This document shows positions 12,902 to 23,200 of a stretch of 64,000 nucleotides of DNA, one piece after another. Numbering within the stretch: the stretch's first letter is position 1; every line of letters starts with the position of its first letter. The position numbers and the translations under genes are program-made. Under the pieces are notes generated by a model. That model was not told where the DNA came from, did no database searches, and saw only the letters and a program-made list of their open reading frames with translations. Origin of the DNA: Coleophoma eucalyptorum (lineage: Eukaryota > Ascomycota > Leotiomycetes > Helotiales > Dermateaceae); assembly GCA_026120035.1 (NCBI GenBank), contig JALRME010000035.1, positions 328,648-392,647 of the forward strand, in the 5' to 3' direction.

Positions 12902-14896
12902 TTATTCCCAATCATGTTTCACCTTCCAAGCATCCTTCTCACTCAATCCCGCATTGAGGAGATCGCAGTCACGATGACCCCACTTCTCACTAAAGACGTG
13001 TTGTCCATATTCCATAGCTGTGTTGAGACCCGTCTCAAAGTCTTGCGGGCTCTTATAAAACGGCTCACTCTCGCCACCTTTTTGCCGAGACTTCCACAGA
13101 TTCCTGCCACTTTTTGAGTTCGCTTTTGAAGCCTGCATCTGTTCACTGACATCAATGATATTTTGGAATGCAGGACTGTTGGGAATGTCGTCTATCCATT
13201 CAGTTGGACGTGCTGTACTATGATGGGGGAGTTTTGATGGAGAAGGCGGGTCTGGGACGATGAATTTCTCAGGTTCCTCACTATCAACGATAGCATTGGT
13301 ATCCAGAAAGCTGGCATTCTTCATAGTTCCGTCGGCTGATCGCTTTCTATATAGAACAGAGAGGTCATCCAGGCTTGTGCCAACATCGAAGATACGCCCA
13401 GCATTTGCGTCTGTTATCTTGAATCCTCGCATGAGCAAACGCTCATACATATCACAGTCTGCCATGTAATACGGAATGCTGGTGTCCCAGCCACCGACTT
13501 CCTCATAAGCCTTGGTCTGAACCAAAGCAAGATTGTCATAATGGAAGAACCGGGCAGCCCACCTTTTGTTAGTCAGCTGTTTTTCTGGCAGAGGTTGATG
13601 TATTTTGTGAGCCCAATGCTCGGGAGGCCCGTGAGAATTATCCCATTCTCGCCCTGGTGGTGGAGCCCAGCCATCAGCGTTTGTGTCTCTCAGTACGTCA
13701 ACAGCGTGCCTATACAAGGATATAAGCCTAGGGGCTCTAGGAGGATGGAGATGAGAGTGAGATGATGTTTCGTCAGGCTTTGGAGGAGGTAGTACAGCAG
13801 CTTTAGCGGGAAGGTTTACTGCGGCTTCGGCTGCAGCTGGACCTTTCAATGGAGGAGGCACAGGCTTTCCAGGAGGCGCAGGAACAGCCTTCGCCTCTGC
13901 CATCGCTTCCGCTGCTTGCGGTCCCTTCAATGGAGGAGGCACAGGCTTTCCAGGAGGTGCTGGGACAGCCTTCGCCTCTGCCAATGCTTCTGCTGCTTGC
14001 GGTCCCTTTAATGGAGGAGGGACAGGCTTTCCCGGAGGCACTTGAATTGGCTTGTCCAGCGCTTCTGCTGGTGGTGGCTCCTGTAATGGAGGAGGGACAG
14101 GCGCTTCTGAAGCCAATGGGGCAGGCTTCTCCTTTGCCAGCGCTTCTTCAAAAGCAACGTCTGGTGCCATATCTTCCTCCACTCCTGCCTTTGGAGTAGG
14201 TCCATCCAGCACCAGATGTTCATGGGCCAAAACTAGAACATCCATATGTGACCAGAAGTACTGAGGCCAATCTCTTTCGATTGCCGTGAAGAGGAAAAAG
14301 TTTTGTAGCTGCGCGAAGGTGAGGAGCGTCGGAGTGACCACGACGTTTACACCAAGCAAGTGCAGTCTGGTATGGTTCAGGAAGAATGGGTTCTGCATCG
14401 AGAGTCTTCCATGCCTATTACTATCCATAACCCCCGTATTCTCGATCACTATGATATCTCCTGGAGGCCATCCTGCGGTTATGTAGCTGACAACTGTCTG
14501 CTGCAACAATCGCCAGTTTCTCGTGAAGCCGATGAAAAGGGGCGTTACTTCCGGAACATGCTCTTTTGGTGGAAGGTTCCAAGTCGGTATCGGGGGCAAG
14601 TCAGCGGGAGATTTAGCAGTTGCCGCCGAGGGGAAGTTATCGACGACTAGCGGTAGGGCTTTCGACGGAGGGATAGGTTTGTAGATGGGTTGAGGAGGAC
14701 GGTAATCTGCAGATGCTGGTGGAGCTTCGGGGTTCTCTGACGGTTTGGTTTGGTACGGTCTGGGAGCTGCAGGAGGATATGGCGGCGTGTCATGGTTGAT
14801 TCTCGAGGGGACAGAGCTCTGCAAAGCGTAAAACATCAGGATGAGGGTTATGGCCACAAAAACCGTGAGCTGTGTGCTCCGAGCCATAATGCGCAT
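12902..14896 (-). CDS. Glycosyltransferase-like type II membrane protein with proline-rich repeats
   Basis: A single exon of 664 residues; the first in-frame ATG is at 14896 (the open frame reaches a GTG at 14911). A short basic N-terminus is followed by one membrane anchor (TQLTVFVAITLILMFYAL, about residues 8-25) and a proline-rich stem, as in Golgi type II enzymes. The luminal part starts with TPLFIGFTRNWRLLQQTVVS and contains YFWSHMDVLVL, where the Asp could serve as the DxD-like metal site of a GT-A fold. Later segments FFHYDNLALV, EEVGGWD and YYMADCDMYERLLMRGF look like the acceptor/GT2-type end of such enzymes. Between them lies a proline/alanine-rich insert of three near-identical 27-residue repeats. 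Sugar donor and acceptor are unknown. It is divergent from the DUF3431 gene at 15756. The family call is an inference from motif style. Confidence 0.6.
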   Translation of the reverse strand: MRIMARSTQLTVFVAITLILMFYALQSSVPSRINHDTPPYPPAAPRPYQTKPSENPEAPPASADYRPPQPIYKPIPPSKALPLVVDNFPSAATAKSPADLPPIPTWNLPPKEHVPEVTPLFIGFTRNWRLLQQTVVSYITAGWPPGDIIVIENTGVMDSNRHGRLSMQNPFFLNHTRLHLLGVNVVVTPTLLTFAQLQNFFLFTAIERDWPQYFWSHMDVLVLAHEHLVLDGPTPKAGVEEDMAPDVAFEEALAKEKPAPLASEAPVPPPLQEPPPAEALDKPIQVPPGKPVPPPLKGPQAAEALAEAKAVPAPPGKPVPPPLKGPQAAEAMAEAKAVPAPPGKPVPPPLKGPAAAEAAVNLPAKAAVLPPPKPDETSSHSHLHPPRAPRLISLYRHAVDVLRDTNADGWAPPPGREWDNSHGPPEHWAHKIHQPLPEKQLTNKRWAARFFHYDNLALVQTKAYEEVGGWDTSIPYYMADCDMYERLLMRGFKITDANAGRIFDVGTSLDDLSVLYRKRSADGTMKNASFLDTNAIVDSEEPEKFIVPDPPSPSKLPHHSTARPTEWIDDIPNSPAFQNIIDVSEQMQASKANSKSGRNLWKSRQKGGESEPFYKSPQDFETGLNTAMEYGQHVFSEKWGHRDCDLLNAGLSEKDAWKVKHDWE
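13840..14100. repeat. 81-bp coding minisatellite
   Basis: The block beginning ATGGAGGAGGCACAGG (plus strand) recurs at 13849, 13930 and 14011, exactly 81 bp apart, with a degenerate copy at 14086 (75 bp on). Each unit encodes 27 residues containing PPPLKGP and AEAKAVPAPPGKP. The spacing is a multiple of three, so copy-number change would keep the frame. Confidence 0.9.
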
Positions 14897-15755
14897 TTGT
14901 GTAGCGGACACTGGCTAAACACGCAAGAAGACGATATGTAGAGGAGATCCTCCTACCTCAGCTCACCATATCAGCCGTGAATGTGAACATTAGGCTGATG
15001 TCAATTATGCTGTGGTCATATATTTGACTCGACAAGGAGCTCGCTCCATCTGCGCTGAAACGGCCAAGGCGGGTGGGTTGCTGGCAGAGCGGAGCCATGG
15101 TAGATGTGCCGCGAACCCCAGCAGGAGACAATCACGACAGCACGTGACCCAAAGCCATTTAGTCTTTACTTGCTTCTGCACCCCTGTATTGTTTTGTGAC
15201 ACGACATTCTTGTCGCTTCCTGTCGCATATGAGACTGTCTTTGCAGAGATGGCTGTGGCATGTTGTTCTTGGACTTTCGAGTATCCGCCATGTAGATACC
15301 ACCAATCCGAAATCCCGGGTTTTTACAACTTGGTGCTCTCTAACAGACAAGAGCCTCCTCGTTTGCATTATCTTGTGCCGCCCGCCTGAAATCAACCCTA
15401 GAAAATTTGGATGTAAGCAGCCCGGAAAGAAGTATGGGGAATCCCAGCCTTAAAATACTTCCCTGCCACCTGGATCTGCGAGAACGATCGTATACACGTC
15501 AGCTGAGATTGGATAAGATGCACGCTAATGTCCAGCGGTGAGGCACAATCGGATAAATGTTGTTTACTCACAACGCCGTAATACTTTTGCTCAAGCGCTT
15601 GTATTCCTGCCACCTATACATAACAAAGTTGTATCAAATAAAATTCCAGGTTCGTTCCTTGCAGCCATAACATTCCTTTGACGGTCAAGAATATTTATAC
15701 GTCTTGTTGCGTCTTTAGATGTTTTCCTGTTGGTTGTCCCTCCCCGCTAGCAGCG
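14897..15755. promoter_or_regulatory. Divergent promoter, glycosyltransferase-like / DUF3431 pair
   Basis: 860 bp between two divergently transcribed type II membrane protein genes. No further gene is visible. The arrangement would permit co-regulation, but I see no specific operator. Confidence 0.4.
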
Positions 15756-16892
15756 ATGGTTTTCCATAGCAAGAAATACTCTCCGCCTACTCCTCGAAAG
15801 TGTTTGAGATTTACAATTTTCACATTGCTCAGCTTGGTTGCTTGTATCAAGTATGCAAACCATTCGTATAAACGGAACGAAGATGTCAAGCGACAGTTAG
15901 CTTTTCTTCCCTCGCCATATTTCCAGGCACTACACAGCCTCCAGCCACTACCAACTTATCGAAGAGAGTATACGGTCAATCTAGTAGTTGCTGCTAGGCA
16001 GACAGACGATGTGTCCTGGATATCAAATCTTCCAATTCCCAATATCACGGCCATGATATTTCGATGGGATGACGCTGATGCTACCTATCAGTCGGCAGAA
16101 CATAAAGGAAACGATGCCATGATCTATCACACCTACCTTCATGACTTCTATCATAAGCTTCCAGATATCACAATCTTCATCCACGCGCCCCAACACCCAT
16201 GGGATGCCGAGCCATTTCTCTTCTCCTCGCTAGCGTACACACTCTCTCATTTAGATCTGGAGCAAGTAATGCAGCGCCAATATGTCAACTTAAGGACAAG
16301 TTGGCAGAATGGATGCCCGGCTTGGATCAATACGAGCGCTACGAATGTAGCTTTGCAAAAGCCTGAAGAGATTCATATGCGTCAAATGCTCTTGGATAAT
16401 TTTGTTCCTGCTACTGGGGCACTTGATTTTCCAGGAACCCTTGCACAACCATGTTGTTCTCAGTTCGCAGTTACCAGAGAGGCAATTCACTCTGTGGAGA
16501 AAGCTGAGTACGCGCGGTATATAAAATGGCTCTCCCACACAGAACTTCCCAAAAGTATCGCAGGCCGCGCATGGGAGCATATGTGGCAATACCTCTTCCT
16601 GAAAATAGCAGTAGATTGTCCAGTCGAATGGAAGGCTCTTTGTAAGACCTACCATGTCTGCTTCGAAAAAGCGGCAGAGCTTGAGCGATTCATGGAGCTA
16701 CAGCATGAGAAAGAGTCATTGGTTTTTGGCTGGAGTTTCTGGACAGAACTGCTACAGCCAGAACGCGCAGCTGCAGAACAGAGAAGGCTAAAGGACATTG
16801 ATGATGATATGAGTATGCGGATGGCTTTGGCTTTGAAGCAGGGATTGGATGCAGAATGGAGGGTTTCGTTAGGAGACGTGTATACTCCTTGA
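15756..16892 (+). CDS. DUF3431 family type II membrane protein
   Basis: Single exon, 378 residues. The start is the first in-frame ATG (15756); upstream the frame opens only with TTG. The N-terminus has a basic stretch then one membrane segment (FTIFTLLSLVACI, about residues 20-32). The body matches the fungal DUF3431 pattern: NLVVAARQTDDVSWI, IFRWDD, KGNDAMIYHTYLHDFYHKLPDITIFIHAP, then CCSQFAVTREAIH and RAWEHMWQYLF. Biochemical function of DUF3431 is not established; co-occurrence with Golgi glycosylation genes is common in fungi and the divergent neighbour here is glycosyltransferase-like, so a role in glycan processing is an inference. The C-terminus is acidic and ends soon after MRMALALKQGLDAEW. 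Confidence 0.8.
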   Translation: MVFHSKKYSPPTPRKCLRFTIFTLLSLVACIKYANHSYKRNEDVKRQLAFLPSPYFQALHSLQPLPTYRREYTVNLVVAARQTDDVSWISNLPIPNITAMIFRWDDADATYQSAEHKGNDAMIYHTYLHDFYHKLPDITIFIHAPQHPWDAEPFLFSSLAYTLSHLDLEQVMQRQYVNLRTSWQNGCPAWINTSATNVALQKPEEIHMRQMLLDNFVPATGALDFPGTLAQPCCSQFAVTREAIHSVEKAEYARYIKWLSHTELPKSIAGRAWEHMWQYLFLKIAVDCPVEWKALCKTYHVCFEKAAELERFMELQHEKESLVFGWSFWTELLQPERAAAEQRRLKDIDDDMSMRMALALKQGLDAEWRVSLGDVYTP

Positions 16893-17733
16893 GTCTTCTT
16901 AGCCTAGGCATGCGACTGGTTTTTGCAATCACTAAATTCTTCCACGCCCCCAATATCAGTCTTGGTTCTAATCTGATCTCCCCGCATTATGTCTGAGCTT
17001 GCGAAAGGCGACCTGAGATAGCCAGGGCATCCTCGAACGCCGGCTGCCATCTGTTGATGATAATGATTTGCCACGCTTCCAACGACGAGGATCCTGGACT
17101 CACAGCCCATTCTGTGTGCCGAGGCACAAGTCCTAGACCAAATCTCTTAGGCACTGCACGACATAGTAGCTCTATGCGCCGCTTCGCTCGGCGGAGATGG
17201 ACACGTCGAAATGTATGCGTTGTATGAAAGACTAAAGGAGGCTGTCTAACCCAAAATTGTCGCGCTCAGCTTTGTACCGTACTTTCGGAGCGACTTCCCC
17301 ACAATGCCGATGCCCATAATCCCCGAGGCTTAAGAGATCGGTGAAATGCAGCCACCGAGCCATCGCATGCATGACCCCAAAAGGCTTAGCTCCAGAGTCT
17401 GTTCTTGTCCATGAAAATGTGCCTCGGCCAGCACAATTCACTGTACGGAATCCGGGCACTGTTTCAATAATGAGCTCCAGCTTCCCAGGATGTCATTGTC
17501 TATAATACTTTCTTCTTTCGCCCTTCCCATCCTCCTTTTCTTTCGCTCGTAGGCGTGCTCTTCTACTCTTGACACTCTCGGTCAACTGGTTTGGTGTGAA
17601 GCCTGGCGCAAGCAATTGAACATCTCGTCGCATATCTTCGAACTTCCTACACATCACGCCACTTCCAGATTGGAAACACCATCAGTCTCCAGATCAATCG
17701 ACCCGCGCCCTTTCGCCCTTTGCTAACGTCAAG
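16893..17733. other. Intergenic and promoter of the monooxygenase gene
   Basis: No gene is seen. From about 17506 the plus strand is pyrimidine-rich (CTTTCTTCTTTCGCCC...), the usual leader of an ascomycete gene, ahead of the ATG at 17734. Confidence 0.45.
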
Positions 17734-19215
17734 ATGGGAGCCAGCAATATCTCGAACACCAACGATTTCGACGTTGTGATTATTGGCGCAGGAATCTCAG
17801 GGATCAATGCAGGCTACAGACTACAGACCGAACTTCCCAACTATACTTACACAATCCTCGAAGCTCGAGGGGCAATTGGTGGAACCTGGGACCTCTTCCG
17901 TTATCCAGGGATTCGCTCAGACTCCGATCTTCATACATTTGGATTCTCATGGCGTCCGTGGGAGCATTCCAAAACCATTGCCGACGGTCCCTTGATTAAG
18001 AAGTACATCCAGGAGGCAGCAGAGGCGTACGGAATCGATAAACACATTAAATTCCACCATAAACTTGTGGCCGCGGACTGGTCTACAGAATGTCAGGATT
18101 GGTCGTTTATTGTGGATGCAAGCGGAAAAAAGAAGAATATTCGAGGGCGATTCGTGATCTTTGCTTCAGGGTACTACAACTATGATGAACCATTATCAAC
18201 GAATATTCCCGGACTCGAAAACTTCAAGGGTACAAAAGTCCATCCTCAGTTCTGGCCGGAAGATTTGGACTATACTGGTAAAAAGGTCGTCATCATAGGA
18301 AGCGGTGCTACGGCCGTGACACTGCTTCCAAACATGACAAATAAAGCCGAAAAAGTGACTATGCTGCAGCGAAGTCCTTCATATGTTGTTCCGCGACCAT
18401 CTGTCGACCCCTCTGGGCAATGGATGAAGAAATTCCTGCCGATAACTTGGGTACGCAAACTTACCCGCATAAAGTTTCTCATCCTACCTTTCCTGGTTTT
18501 CCAATTCTGTCGGGCATACCCACAGACAGTGATCAAGGTCCTGAAGAAACGCACCGAGGAGTTATTACCTGCGTCCATTGCTCAAGACCCGAATTTCAAG
18601 CCAGCATACAACCCTTGGGAGCAGCGAATGTGCTTGTGTCCGGATGGCGATTTTTACGCAGCCTTGCGAGAAGGTAAGGGAGACGTTGTGACCGACACTA
18701 TCAAGACTGTGACCGAGACAGGAATCGTTACAGATGGAGGAAAGGTGCTGGACGCGGACATCATCGTGACGGCTACGGGACTTAAGATGCAATTAGCGGG
18801 AGGCTCGCAAGTAACTGTTGACGGTGTGCCAATCGCCTTCTCTGAAAAGTACATGTGGAAGGGCACTATGCTTCAGGACATCCCCAACGCAGCTGTGGTT
18901 ATTGGATATACCAATGCTTCGTGGACACTGGGAGCGGAAGCGACAGCGGAACTGATCTGTCGAATTATGAAATACATGGAGAAGAAAAACTTGGGTACTG
19001 TCGTTCCTCGCGTCGAGGATGAGTCTCGGGTTCACCCCACGAATTTGATGAACTTGAAGAGTACCTATATCGCGAAAGCGAGAGGTACACTGCCCAAAGG
19101 TGGCGATGTTGCCCCGTGGAAGCCTAGGAGCAATTACTTCAGAGATCTGTGGAATGCCAAGTTTGGGATGTTCGATGAGCTGGCCTTCGAAAGGTCCATG
19201 AAGAAGGACAACTGA
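17734..19215 (+). CDS. EthA-like type I Baeyer-Villiger monooxygenase (flavoprotein)
   Basis: Single exon, 493 residues. FAD- and NADPH-dependent enzyme inserting one oxygen atom next to a ketone or oxidising a soft heteroatom. The first Rossmann motif is GAGISG at residues 18-23. GGTWDLFRYPGIRSDSD follows, a segment typical of the EthA-type group. The type I BVMO fingerprint FxGxxxHxxxWP reads FKGTKVHPQFWP at residues 164-175. The second Rossmann motif is GSGATA at 189-194, and ATGLKMQ lies in the C-terminal half. Length matches EthA-like enzymes. No signal peptide or PTS1, so probably cytosolic. The substrate cannot be read from the sequence; neighbours are not a recognisable secondary metabolite cluster. 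The family is otherwise best known from actinobacteria, but fungal members are also found, so transfer is only a possibility. Confidence 0.9.
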   Translation: MGASNISNTNDFDVVIIGAGISGINAGYRLQTELPNYTYTILEARGAIGGTWDLFRYPGIRSDSDLHTFGFSWRPWEHSKTIADGPLIKKYIQEAAEAYGIDKHIKFHHKLVAADWSTECQDWSFIVDASGKKKNIRGRFVIFASGYYNYDEPLSTNIPGLENFKGTKVHPQFWPEDLDYTGKKVVIIGSGATAVTLLPNMTNKAEKVTMLQRSPSYVVPRPSVDPSGQWMKKFLPITWVRKLTRIKFLILPFLVFQFCRAYPQTVIKVLKKRTEELLPASIAQDPNFKPAYNPWEQRMCLCPDGDFYAALREGKGDVVTDTIKTVTETGIVTDGGKVLDADIIVTATGLKMQLAGGSQVTVDGVPIAFSEKYMWKGTMLQDIPNAAVVIGYTNASWTLGAEATAELICRIMKYMEKKNLGTVVPRVEDESRVHPTNLMNLKSTYIAKARGTLPKGGDVAPWKPRSNYFRDLWNAKFGMFDELAFERSMKKDN

Positions 19216-20219
19216 GAAAACCCTTTCCGGTGAAGGCAGGCTTCTTTAAAGGAGTGGTTGACATTGAGTTTTAAATAGCATTTTTGTAATAATTCTTGGG
19301 TGGAATGGGTACAGTTGTAATTCTTTCCACTCTATGTCCACTTGGTTGGCCCACTTTATGTAGACATGAAATAGATCAATGTGTACACTTTATTTGGGAG
19401 CATTTTTTTGCTTGTGTACTGCGAGAACTGCGAGAAATTGTTGTCGTGATAAATGCAACATTAGTCTCCAGAGGGCTGGCTGTCAGGCCCTTTATCGCTT
19501 AGGTTGAGTAAGGGCAGGATCGGTAGGGTAGGGTAAGCTGAAGTAAGGTACGAATCGCACCATCCAGAACAATGAGCTGGCTTGCTTTCATGCTGCGCCG
19601 CCCCAAGACTGCTGCACATATCGAGCCTGATCCTGCACCCCGAGATATGATATAACTGGTAGGCCGGATCTTGGCGACACTACACTTGATGAATCTTAAT
19701 ATATCATGGTACTTATGCTGACGCTGTGCCGCACTTGATCCAGCAAGCCCATCGGCGGAGTACTTGCAAGGGTCGCGAGGCTCTTCCACACGGCCTCCAA
19801 TCATGGCATCGAGATGGAGTGATGCTGCTAGTGCTGATGGTTTAGTGCTCCCAAGATCTGCGGTCTACCCTGCTTAACGGGGATTGAGTTGGGCGCTATC
19901 AGACAGAGTTAAGGTCTGCGCCTACTCTTATGTCAATCCTGGTGAGTTTGCAATAGTGGACAGGCGCAATGTCGCATGTTCACTGACCGCAGTGGCTGGC
20001 TTGCTGGCAGCGGCAGGCATCTTCTGTAGAAGACGGATCATGGTGAGATGACCCGCTCCCGCTGCTTACTTACAGCGAGGTACCTTGCCGTGCTGCCTTC
20101 CATCAATCTAACATCTTTTTTCATTCACATCTTTCTTTTCGCTTCCTGTCGATTTTCGTCCTCTGTTGGTCGACTCTACTGGAGCGTGATCGTGTGTACG
20201 TCGTAATGAATAAAGAATA
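19216..20219. other. Intergenic, no gene seen
   Basis: 3' flank of the monooxygenase gene and promoter of the DUF3433 gene. Open frames here are short and without recognisable domains. Confidence 0.5.
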
Positions 20220-23200
20220 ATGGCCTCGGATCCGGTGTCACCAATCGTTGAAGAAGAGGAGGAGGCGCATACCCGCGGCCAATCCTGGAGAATCTCTCTG
20301 ATCCCGCGCAAATCAGTTACCAACGCACATCGAGCGACGTTGTCAACACCCTCAGTGACACATCGAAGAACTTCATCGCATGGAGTCTTGGATGATAATG
20401 ATACCGAGTCTGACATCTCGCGACTGTCGACTCAGTTGAGTCAGGATATTGATGACTCTTGGGGACCGGATTTCACCGTTTCTAACCTGGATACAGCCTA
20501 TCGTGGCGCAAATATACCCGAGTCTGATGTAACAGAGCAGGCCACGGCCGAGAATAAATTTCGTTCCCAAGAGGATCCTTTGATCAGCGTCCAAGATGTT
20601 CAAGAGAGAGATCTCAGCCATAAGGGTTCGAGTATCCGCTCATCCTGGGCATGTAAGTGGCTCCCGAAAGGTCTCCGATGGCCATTCCTCTTGGTCTTGT
20701 TTATCATCACCCTTGGCCTGGCTCTCCTGGTCTTGGGCTTGATGATACGTTCTCAACGGAACCAAGGTCTGGGAGACGAGAAGAACTCACCCATCTTCTT
20801 ATTTGGATGGCGCTTTACACCAACCTTGATTGCGGTTATTTACACTCTGCTTGTCATGACCATGATTAGCGACATCAGACGAACGGAAGCGTACGCTCGA
20901 TTATCCAGACCAAATGGAGCACCCGCTGCAATAACGCTGTTTTACAAGAGTAGGATGTTCTGGTTCGATCCGGTCGATGCGTTGAATATGAAAAAGAACA
21001 ATGGATTACGTAGCTGGGCACTTTTCTGGGCATCGATTGTCAATATCCTAGGTCTGCTTGTGATCTCACCCTTCTCAGCTGCCCTGCTCTCACCTATGGA
21101 TGTTTCTCTTGCCCAAGATACTCCGTTTTCTAGGATCTCTACAGCGACCACACAACCCATTCAAGCTTCGACCGACGACTCAATTTTGTTCCGATCAATT
21201 TCGAGCTTGATTTTGAATACGACTACTTCGGCCTGGTTGAGCAATGATTATGCCGTGCTTCCATTCTGGCCGACCGATATGAGCAGTGTTCCGTTTGGGG
21301 CAATACTGTCCACATCAGAGCAAGAGTGGAAAGCAAACACCACAGTTTACCAAACGGAAATCGCCTGCTCAACTATGACAATATCTGACATTGGCAATTT
21401 CACCCTTAACAACACAGTTCATACTGCTTACAACACTACATACCAAGTAGTGGCAAATTTGACCTCATACATAATTTCATCTGAGGATGGCTGCTCACTT
21501 GGTGTAGCAGCATACCCGTCCAATTATGCGGAAGGAAGTTTGTTTAAAATTGGTGCTGCGTGGTGGACGGGAGGAAACTACTCCTATCCGCCTCTTTTCA
21601 GCCCGGTAGAGATGAGCACTTTCGGGGTGGACTATTCGGCTGGAGCCGCGATTATCAATAGCACCGAACAATGCGGAAATCGAAGCGTGATATTGCTCTC
21701 GCCACCTTGGTCTAAGTATGACGATACCTCATTCCAACCTCAAGGCCATGTCTGTACTTCAAGTTATTACTCTGGGGATGTTCTTGTTTCGGTCTCAAAT
21801 ACTGGGTCTGCTTCTTCTGTTACATTTGATACAAACCAGTTTGAAAGTATCAAAGCACAGGTCAGCCCTGAAGCTTTGAATACGTCGTCCTTCGTACGTA
21901 CTCCCATGGACCAATCGTGTTAACCACTGCTCATTATATGTAGGAAGATGCCTTTTTGAGCTATAATTGGACCAACAAGTTCCAATTTCCAGATATCACT
22001 GGCTACACATATTTAAAACATAAGTCGGAAGTAGGAGGTCCATTGGTCCCCTTAGGCGCACAATACGACCGAAATATCACCACCATGCTCGATGCTGCCG
22101 ATTTTCTAGATCAAGCACGTCAAATCAAACAACGATTCATCGGCGAGAGTATGCAGACTGCTCTGAACAAAATCGGCACTAAGCAAGCCGAAACGGTGGC
22201 CGGAACGACATCGATCTCACAACGTCGCATCGTCGTCAATCTAGCAGTTGCTATCATCCTTACTGCGCTATTAATCATTTCCGCATTGCTAATAGTCGTT
22301 GTTGCTTGGCTTACACGCCTTCGTAACCGCCCACTTAATCTTGCACAAAATCCTACCTCGACGGTGGCAATTGCCTCGATGATTGTTCCCGAACCTGCTA
22401 CTCAACGTTTGTTTGATGGACTGGATAGGAGTTCGGAGAAAGTGATGCGAGAACAGTTAGATGGATACGTATTTAATCTGCGAAATGGAGTTTTATATGC
22501 ATACGACCTTAAAATGCCTAACCAGAGGTCTAGTAAGAATTTTAATGCATCCTAAATCAAGCATTTGAAGCTGATATAGCGGTTTAGGTGCCTCATCCCT
22601 CATGTCTTCAGAAAAGGGAAAAACAAGTGACTGGAGACCACAAGTGCTTCGAGGCTGGATGCTCATCACTTTTTTGACAATACTACTTGGAATAGTCGCT
22701 ACTCTAGCATCAGTCTATGCCAAATACCGAAATACCGGACTTTATCAAAGATTTCTCATATCATCCTTCGATTTTGACATCAACAACACCTCTGTTCAAG
22801 CATTTGCGCCTTATTCTATCATTCCGACTTTTGTCGCGGTTATGGTGAAGCTATGGTGGGGGTCGATGGACGAGACATTCAGAAGACTGCAGCCTTATAT
22901 TTCTATGGCAAAGGAGCCAACATCAAACAGTAAGGGGACAGCGCTATCGTATATAAGCTCCCCTCTTGCTTGGGCTGCATTTAAAGCTGGAAAACACCGA
23001 CATTGGTTGCTTGCTGGTGTTGCGACTGGAGCAGTTCTAAGTGAAGCCTGTAAGTATTTTTTTTCAACTCACATGCGTTGAGATAAGCTGAATTCTTGAA
23101 AGTTACGGTTGGAATGTCGGCGCTCTGGAATACAAATCCCGGGGTTCGAACTTTCAATACAACTCTGTCCCGAGATGTCGAGCTACGAAATGTTCCTATT

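Noticed and set aside
13849..14199. 116-codon plus-strand frame opposite the glycosyltransferase-like gene
   Set aside because: It merely reads the 81-bp repeats on the other strand (MEEAQAFQE repeats).
22533..22601. Splitting the DUF3433 locus into separate genes at 22555 and 22602
   Set aside because: A GTAAGA..TAG intron (22533-22587) joins both in frame, and the tandem layout is normal for the family.
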